A stretch of 26,626 bases of DNA from Spirogloea muscicola. Its lineage: Eukaryota; Streptophyta; Zygnematophyceae; Spirogloeales; Spirogloeaceae. Below the pieces are notes generated by a model. That model was not told where the DNA came from, did no database searches, and saw only the letters and a program-made list of their open reading frames with translations. Shown piece by piece: positions 19,258-26,626 of this stretch; position 1 is the stretch's first letter, and the number at the start of each line of letters is the position of its first letter. Where the stretch lies: assembly GCA_009602725.1 (NCBI GenBank), contig WELB01000115.1, positions 258,080-284,705 of the forward strand. Direction: 5' to 3'. The position numbers were made by a program, and so were the translations under genes.

Positions 19258-19487
19258 GTTTCGGCCTGTTTGCAGCGTGCTCAGGCTAGTGCCTTGCACC
19301 AGAAAGCTGGGCGAGCACTAGTTGGTGGCAGAAGGGCTCCGTTTCTGGCATCTAGGTGCATCGATTAGTGACCTTAATGTTTTGACCCGTGGTTATTGAG
19401 CGGGTCAATCTGCTGTAGTTTATGTACATCTTTAGATGTGCTTGCCTCTGTACTTGGCCATTTGGCCTACGTTTGTTTCTAATACAC
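19258..19487 (+). mobile_element. 3' tail of the retrotransposon
   Basis: Directly after the endonuclease-like frame come GTTTGCAGCGTGCTCAGG, CCAGAAAGCTGGGCGAGCAC and GTTGGTGGCAGAAGGG (also at 16553-16620). The common tail follows: TTGAGCGGGTCAA, ATGTACATC, GTGCTTGCCTCTGTACTTGG, TTGGCCTACG and CTAATACAC. This position relative to the frame explains the scattered copies at 7.0, 12.4, 12.6, 16.2 and 16.7 kb as 3'-end fragments. Confidence 0.7.
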
Positions 19488-20092
19488 GGAATTGCCCTTA
19501 TCATTGGTCAGGCAAAGAATTACATGGGTTTTGGGGGCTGGCCATTTTTGGGGGCTGGCGCAAGTGTATCGAATGGGCCTGGCCGTCTCGCTGCAGAGGT
19601 CTATGGCCCGGGCGTTGCACCTTCGTGCCGGCAGAGCCCTCGCTGCTGCCTCTGGCTCTGGCCAGGGGACCCACTTCAACGAGCCTAGCATCGCCGACCT
19701 GCGACTGCTTAGCAGAGATTACTGAGTGAGCTTTGTTTCTGTTTCTTAGCGCTTCCCCTGGCCCCCTTCTCGTATTCTGTTCATTCTTTTCGGGCTGGTT
19801 TTTTCCAGCCCCTATTCTCAATGGGCGAGCACTTTCCCATTTGGCCTTTTGGCGCGGGCCGTGCTCTTGTTGCTGCTTCCGGGTCTCGCCCGGCTGCATC
19901 TTTTCCAGCCTCGAGCTACTCTGACCTGATGTTGCTCACCCGCGGGTACTGAACTTCGTGTGGTTCCGTCATGTCTAGTTGTCTAGATGCCTAGCTAGTG
20001 TTGGAGCTCTTTGGATATTGTCCATTCTTTTTTGGCTGGCTTCTGCCAGCCCCTCTCTTCTATGGGCGAGCTCATCTTCTTTTGGCACCCCA

Positions 20093-20148
20093 GGTCTCAA
20101 GGCCAGTGTAGCCTGAGACCGTCTCGAAGGCCAGTGTAGCCCGAGAAA
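20093..20148. repeat. Doubled hairpin repeat (GTCTC...GAGA)
   Basis: GTCTCAAGGCCAGTGTAGCC followed by TGAGACC is repeated at once as GTCTCGAAGGCCAGTGTAGC with CCGAGA. The first unit forms a stem (GGTCTCA..GGC with GCC.TGAGACC). The two units share the loop CCAGTGTAG. Confidence 0.8.
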
Positions 20149-20172
20149 GTAATTTCTACCACTGCCTACCTT

Positions 20173-20196
20173 TACCGGCCGCTAGCCTGGCCGGTA
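20173..20196. repeat. Perfect inverted repeat TACCGGCC / GGCCGGTA
   Basis: Eight-base perfect arms flank the 8-nt loop GCTAGCCT. The site is a few dozen bases after the doubled hairpin and may mark a mobile-element end. No T-run follows that would suggest a terminator. Confidence 0.75.
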
Positions 20197-21870
20197 CCCG
20201 CCATCACTCGTCAAGGTGGGGGCACACCTATCGAAGCGGGCACAGGGCTTCTCTTGGGCTTCATCTGAGCGGTTCGGGCGGCAGGGTAGGGGCTGCTTGC
20301 CGTTAATTGGGGTAAGGCACTGCGGCGGATCGGATGGTGCTCCGACACCGAACCAGATTGGTGCGCATCTTTCCTGACTGACGTGGTGCCGGAGGTGACC
20401 TGGTTGCGACTTATTCACACTAAAGCAAACATGAGTCCACTGTTATGTCCTTGTATACTTCCACGTCACCATCCTTGTCAGATCGACACAAATGGACCAC
20501 CGACGGAATTTTATGACAAGTACCACGAAGGATGGTCTGTGGTTGCGAAGGTCGTCCACACCAGCACGGCCTGAAAGCAGTGGTTGCCCAAGCAGCTGCA
20601 AAACACGACTTACGTATTGCTCATAAGCTGAGCACTACTGCAGGCACAACCACTCTCTGGAGTACCTACCCAATGCCACTCCTTACATGCATGCAGACGC
20701 GCAACTGCATGTGCGAGTTACATAGTGTGCTCTACTTGCTCCAACTCCTTTGCTTCTGACGGGTGCTCAAGCTTTGTAAGACCTCATACTTTGCAGCTGT
20801 TCTTGTGCAGCAAGCCCAAGGTATTGTCGTGGCAGCGCATTTTGCAGAAATACAATCTAAGGTGACCATTGCAGGTGTCACTTTGCCTGGTCAATGTGCA
20901 TGTGGCAAGAGGTTGGGGGTCACTGCGAGAATGAGGGCACGGAATACAGGCTGATAGATGATGCATTCTCTAGCGGCCCTCTCTGTGGTTTTAGGCATGT
21001 CTAATGTCAGGCCAACTGACAAATATATCAATCAGGGGCCCAAGAAAGGCCATTGAGCGTGCTTCACAAGCTAGCCTCCTGTGAGTCAATTGCAATTCGT
21101 TGAAAGCACGCTTGCATGACGTGATTTAGAGCTTGTCACCTGGTTCAGGCATTAAGGAACGGCCACCATGAAGCGCCTGAGACCACGTCATCTGAGGGGC
21201 CAGAGACAAGGCACCTTCTTGCACGACCATACGAGCCTGTCAGAACGGCCCTGGCCCCTGGCTGTGGTTCGACGGCCCAGACCCCACATTCACACGCTGT
21301 TGTTGTGCAACACCTTCATGCGCTCCCTTGTGTGTAGCAGTCCCTACAATCAGCGCTCAGCACGAGCTTGGTAAAGCAGGGCCTAGAATATGAGCAGAAG
21401 CTATCAGGTGTTCAGGTCCAAAGCTTGCTCTTATTTGGACCGATGCTTGCTCCGAAGTTGTACTCATCTTCTTTGCAGGCAGTTGGAATTATATGCAAGG
21501 GTTTCCGCTGTGGATGGTCAATACCCAAACGAAATGCTTCTTTCAACGTAGCCACGCAGGGCCGGAGCAAAAATCATAATGGGTATTGATGAAGTGGTTC
21601 AAATGTACACACTACCTCAGCAGCTGGTGCCGCTTCACCAGTGTGAGAAAACGCAGATAACAGAGCCTGTGATACACTTGAGCAAAAGACTATACTGCTT
21701 TACAAGAACACAAAGAAGGGAGGCTATGGCTCTTTGTAGGACTTGCTCCACACAAATTTATCGCTGGCAAACTCCAACCTCACCAAGTCCCAGTCCATGG
21801 CAGCTCTTACCTCTTGTCACCATCAGCTCTGCTTTGTTTTCTATCTCAACTACTTCGTACATTGTCCTCT

Positions 21871-24800
21871 TTAAATGTCCAACTCCACCACAAAGGCCAG
21901 GTTGTACGGCGACGTAGATTTGCCAAATTCACAGCACCAAGCCGGGAGCTTCTGCAGGACGTCTGCAACCTCCTCCGTGACATGGTTGTAGTCAGCTCGC
22001 AGCTTGAGGAGGGGCCTCCCTGCAGCCCGTGGCCGACCTTTCCACTCCAGCCCAATGAGCAGCCGAGCAAAGCTGCCCCCTGCCTCAATCTCGCCATTGA
22101 CAAATTGAATGATGTGCCAATCGTTCGCGCCGCCAGTTGCAGGGCCCTCCGCAAGAACAGCTGCAAGTACATCCATTGAAAGAATATTAATTGCCAGAGC
22201 AAGTGAACACTGAGAGACTCATCAAGCACCCGCCTCTTATAACAGGCTGACCTGCAAGTGACACGGATGCAAACAAGTGCCACAACCCGGATGCAGTTTG
22301 GAACCAGGATGCACACATGCAACACGACAACTGCAGGACTGACCTGCAGGATCATTCACGTCGTCCCAGCGCAGGGAGAAGGAGCTGATTCTGCTGGCGT
22401 CCATTGCCAGCTGCCAACGGTGAGAGGCTGCCGTGCGGATGCCCACCAGGCTCGTCCATAGCGCCCCATCTTCATTCTTGCCTTCCCCGCTCTGATGGCC
22501 CATGTAGACCAGCTCGGGTTCGAGGCTCGCAAGATGCGCGCTGTTGGACGGCACGGCCAGTGCCTTGGTGCAGCCATATTCAACAGCGTAAGTGACAAAG
22601 TCCGCATTCCCGTCTCGGCCGCACGCAAAGGCGCTGTCGTTGAGGAGCGATGCCTCCCTCGTCAGCAGGCCAGGGGTGCCTGAGGCCAGCGACAGCTGCC
22701 AGCTTCCGGCAGCGGTCATGCCTGGGCCCACCCTTGCCGTGTGAACCTGGACGACCTGCATTGGTGAGCAGAACAGAAGAGTTGCAGTCCTCATGCCTGC
22801 CTCATGGACGGGAATAAACCTCGCATCAAGGACTATCAACAGCATCTTATGGCATCTCAAGCCTCACTACTCCACATATATCTGCTAATGCACGAGATTG
22901 TCAGAAAATAGCTTAAGCCCTGTATGTACGACCTTTCCTGCACCTCACAAGCTAGCCGGCAATGCTCAATTGCTGACATCATGTAGGTCAATTGGAGTAG
23001 GGGTTTGGGCATTGGAGCCTACGTTGACAGTGCGTCCAAGTTCAGGCGTGTAAGGAGGAACGATGCCTGTCCATGTCACGAGCAGGCCAAATGCCAGGGC
23101 CAGCCCACAGAATGCCACCAATGTGACTGAAGCACCTGATGAGTAAAAGATTGCACGATTTGCTTTTGCAGCTCATTGGACACTGAGCATAGGACAAACG
23201 ATGCAGCACGAATGTGGGTGGCTAAGTAATATGGCTGGGGAGCGATATATACATGTGACTTCAAGAAGCAACGCAGCAACCTGGACCTAAAGCAGATGGT
23301 TGAAAATCTGCTATATAACAGACTGGAGTGCATTATATGTTTGATCAGTCTATGAACCCGTGCTTACCAAGGCGATGGGCGTATGGGAGCAGGAAGATCA
23401 GAGTAAGGCAGGTGTAGGTTGCCAGCAAAACAGCAATGGTGACATTACCCAACCACAGTGGACTTTTACCTGGCACACTGTTATGGGCACACAGTCACAG
23501 AATGAGGAACTAGAGTGTACGATTGTTTGAAGGACTGCTCGAATTATCAAGTGTGGTAGGTTGTCAACGTCTGATATGAGAACGCTTTAGTGAAGCAAGC
23601 TGCAAAGGCCACATAACACGTGCATGATGTTGCTAATTGAAGTCAATCCTGGAGCCTTAAGCCAAATTGTGCAACCTGCCAAACAGATTGAAATCTCAAT
23701 GGACTCAGAAAATAGTGACCAGGTTCGGACCTATCCGAGCGCACAAGGGTGCCAATGAGCACGGCAGGTAGGCGGATGATGACCTCCGACGACAGCACAA
23801 TTGGTAGAGCAACCCCGACCATGGTGGTCAGCCAGAGGAGCGGTTGCCGCCTGCGGCCTTCAATGAGCACAACTGCATGATTGCCACGGTGGAACTTCAA
23901 TTCGCATATATGTTCGGCAACGCAGGGGTATGTGACGGCATAGGACACAAGCTCGCCACAACGGGAAGGCACAGATGGAGGAAATAGTACTCTGAGGGAA
24001 TGCTGAGTAAGCCGGGAAGGTGTCCTGCAGCACTGCCTTTAATCTATTCAAAGATTGGATCCTGAAGATCACAGCTATTAAATAATACGGTATTCCAAGC
24101 CTTGCTTAAGCGGGAACTGCGGTGCTTGAGGTAGTTACTCACAAGAAAGAGTCGGGCAGACCAGCCAAGGAACTGCAAGATATGTGGTCCCCACTTTGGC
24201 AAATGTGCCTGCCATCAGGACTGCCAGCCACAGCCAGAGGCCCGAAAGGTACTCTGTGCGCTCAGCATTGACCGCCGCCTTCACCTGGGTGTAGACGTCC
24301 TCGCTGGGTCCTCGTGGCGTCCGCGCTCGCCCATGCAGATGCAAGTTGATCTTGTGTGCGGCACTGTGGCCCAGCAGGGCGCCAGCCAGGGCGGGTGCGA
24401 CGAACAACGGCAGGACCAACCATGGGTGGGCGATGTAAGGAGCTGGCGATGCTGGGATGAGCAGTGGGAGGAGCACTGCGACTAGGCTCGCAGCCGCCAG
24501 CGACAGAAGGCCGGTGCAAGCGATTGTGACGATAGATTGGAGCCATGGTACGAGCGTCAGCAGGAGAGCAAGCGCGGAGGTCCGCAGAAGCGAGTAGAAG
24601 GTCACAGCCCTTGCTGTCGGGAAGGTCACAATGTGCTGGCCCTGAAGGTGGCGACGTGTCAAAGCCAGCCACTGTCAGCATCTCGGTACCTTAAAAGTAG
24701 AGGTCCTTAGTCGAGTCAAGAGTACATCAGACGTTAAGACGATATGGGGAAAGTTTTAATTGCACATAGGATGTTGTGCAAACAAAGCTCTGCATGCAGT

Positions 24801-26370
24801 GGTGCCTGGTATCAAGGGTTAGGGTTTAGAAAGAAGAGTGTCAGTACCAGTAGATCGAAATAGATTGCCTCATTAGAAGACTGGGCTGTGCCAGTTGTCC
24901 TCGTCTGGTTGCCCAGGTCGCTGGATGCCACAACGACAGCAACTAGGGCGTGCATGTTGTTGCCCAGGTGCTGTAAAGACCCAGGCGCCAGGTTCTCCAC
25001 GCGGTCGTTCTGGAGTTGGCACAAGCAGCGTGAGCTCACTCAATATCTATATGCTCACAGTCAGTCTTCTGAGAGTTCACAAATGATATGGATAGACAAT
25101 TTCATCTGTTGAAAGTTGGTGAATTTTGAGGCAGCAGGATTTGTGATACCATATGAATGTGCTGCACGATGCAACAAGCAGCTCCCAGTTTGAGCTTCTG
25201 AGCTACACTAGAGGTAGGTCCACAGTGTCGGGCCACACCTTGGTATGATACACGCCGCCGTGGTCCATGTACGCAAAGTCGAGGCCTGAGAGGCCGGCAA
25301 CGTCTTGGTAAACCTGGAAGTCTGTTGCAGACTTGATAACGCCGCTGATGAAGATGTCCTGCACACAGAAAATGCCATTGCTCATTCTGATACAGCTCCT
25401 GTCCGAGCAGTCTTGAGCAGAGCCGATGTATGGCCTTGTGTCCTCCACTATAAGTTCTATAAGATTGGTAATGTGGGAATCAAAAGAATAGTGCAGATGT
25501 CAGTAAAGAAGTTGTCCGCCGGTGGACTGCCAGGCTGAGGCAGATGCGTCTGCACCCGACCTGAGCCGGCAGCAAGGCCGTTGGGTGCGGCGCCACCTCC
25601 TGAAATTTCTTGATAAGCCAGCTGCTCGGCCCCGCCTGCAAGCCAAAACCAGGCACGTCTCAGCTTCTGGTGTTGGGCTTCTTCGCATTTCAAAGAAGTC
25701 CAGCATACGACAAGTGACAGCTAAATCAATGATTTTTGGTTGATGGTGCAAGGCGGCTGGAGCAAAGAGCGAGAGGGCAGGCCAGGGGGCCAGCTTCCAG
25801 TAGGCTGCTATAAAGTAGACTCGGGCTTTGGATGTGATAGCAGGCCAAGCTGCCTGTCCACCTGGAAGATGGCGGACCGGCCACCCACGCCCATGGCCTC
25901 GAGGTCGATTGCCGCCTTGATGACGTGCCTCCACGGGTGCTGCGCCATGGCAAGGCCGCATCCGCACGAGCAGCGAGGGACGGGAAAGGGTTGAGTACTT
26001 GTGCTGGAGCTCGCGGTGGAGCTCAAGTAGAAGACCTCTGTTTGTTGTCAACAGACGCGGGTTTCAGTTCCTTCCTCCGATACAGCATGAGGCAGGAGCT
26101 GCGACCAAAGAGCGGCAAGAGGATCCAGTCACGCGGCCTCTGAGGATGATGTAACATAAAGACATACTCCGAGCTCGCACCTGTGTGACAAACGCATGGG
26201 AGCCAAGGAGGCCCTCCTCCTCGCCGGTGTTGAAAAGAAAGATGACAGCATTGTGGCAGCCATTGTCATTGCCATCGGTGGCCCGCCAGAACCAGTCCAC
26301 CTGATGGCTGGCAGCTCGCAGAAGCTCCAGCATCACAGCGACGTTGGAGCTGCAGTCCCCAGCTCCTGGC
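21871..26370 (-). CDS. ER-type M28 zinc metallopeptidase, ERMP1-like (5' partial)
   Basis: Membrane-bound M28 peptidase of the endoplasmic reticulum metallopeptidase 1 group. Visible exons: 26370-26181, 25939-25862, 25635-25561, 25358-25239, 25009-24848, 24641-24143, 23857-23731, 23477-23368, 23135-23023, 22755-22344, 22160-21871; all phases agree and the stop is TAA at 21873-21871. The peptidase half shows PGAGDCSSNVAVMLEL (bridging Asp), VIFLFNTGEEEGLLGSHAF (catalytic and metal Glu), HPWRHVIKAAIDLEAMG (metal Glu), SGVIKSATDFQVYQD and GLDFAY..GGVYHTK (metal His). PGSLQHLGNNMHALV follows. Exons from 24641 to 23023 encode strongly hydrophobic segments, several transmembrane helices. The C-terminal luminal-type domain is in the last two exons. 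The first metal ligand (HxD) and the N-terminal membrane segment lie beyond the right edge. Confidence 0.93.
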
Positions 26371-26514
26371 CTGCACCCTAGCAGCCCAGTCAGGGCTTAA
26401 GTCATAGACATTGGTCAAGGCTAAAGCGTTGGCACTTCAGGGAGCGTGCCGGCAACCACAAGCGTGCAAGCATTCCCGTGCAGATAATAAGAGGGAAGAG
26501 AGCAAGAGAAGGGG

Positions 26515-26626
<112 letters not shown>

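Larger units (their letters stand above)
19488..21870. other. Repeat-bearing intergenic region without a settled gene
   Basis: The first 700 bases carry hairpin-family repeats (19780-19833, 20022-20071), a doubled GTCTC...GAGA motif (20093-20148) and a perfect 8-bp-arm palindrome (20173-20196). A minus-strand frame at 20418-20182 is open and proline-rich but unrecognised. At about 20481-20552 (+) a 24-codon stretch reading IDTNGPPTEFYDKYHEGWSV has a CAG before it and a GT after it. It may be an isolated exon, but no phase-compatible neighbours were found. The rest, to the convergent M28 stop codon, shows nothing supportable. Confidence 0.4.

Noticed and set aside
20093-20196. tRNA or other structured RNA gene
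   Set aside because: The stems do not form a cloverleaf, and no A-box/B-box pair or anticodon loop is evident.
22258-22683. Plus-strand frames opposite the last M28 exons
   Set aside because: Antisense shadows of exon 22755-22344, whose minus-strand frame is phase-consistent with ten other exons.

Overview
This is nuclear DNA of a eukaryote, most likely a green alga, and by gene content and texture perhaps a trebouxiophyte. The reasons are a plastid lipid-associated (fibrillin) gene, plant-type GH5 mannanase and M28 peptidase genes, and many small exons (8 to about 630 nt) with GT-AG introns of roughly 80-300 nt. There are GC-rich coding patches in more neutral non-coding DNA, and no bacterial operon structure. 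The class assignment is inference. Nearly every real gene is split into short exons, so long uninterrupted frames are often misleading. I rebuilt the genes by joining exons whose splice sites and reading phases agree.

Layout. At 1-2040 (+) is the 3' part of a gene for a YTH-domain (m6A-reader type) protein, cut by the left edge. At 6468-3019 (-) is an endo-beta-1,4-mannanase (GH5), about 449 codons in 15 modelled exons, converging on the YTH gene. At 12206-8073 (-) is a complete 16-exon gene for a 2-oxoglutarate/Fe(II) dioxygenase-like protein of 341 residues, including an 8-nt micro-exon. At about 15429-13817 (-) is a fibrillin/PAP gene. From 12.2 kb to 20.2 kb, apart from the fibrillin gene, lies a repeat-rich island. 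It holds several copies of one retroposon-like tail, a 0.57 kb element with 100-bp inverted ends, a remnant of a non-LTR retrotransposon C-terminal (endonuclease-like) domain, a 0.69 kb near-palindrome beside a C homopolymer containing an undetermined base, a 34-nt tandem repeat, and a family of GGGCTGG/CCAGCCC hairpins. At 26370-21871 (-) is the 3' part of an ER-type M28 metallopeptidase gene (ERMP1-like, 11 exons visible). Its 5' exons lie beyond the window, which ends in 112 consecutive A.

The genes do not form a pathway. Their products are predicted for the nucleus/RNA (YTH), cell wall or secreted polysaccharide (mannanase), soluble oxidation (dioxygenase), plastid lipid bodies/thylakoids (fibrillin) and ER membrane proteolysis (M28). 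The four minus-strand genes are separate transcription units. I see no evidence for a new defence or metabolic system. The most unusual items are the micro-exon, the protein-preserving palindrome, and the minute 48-bp retroposed fragment with target-site duplication.
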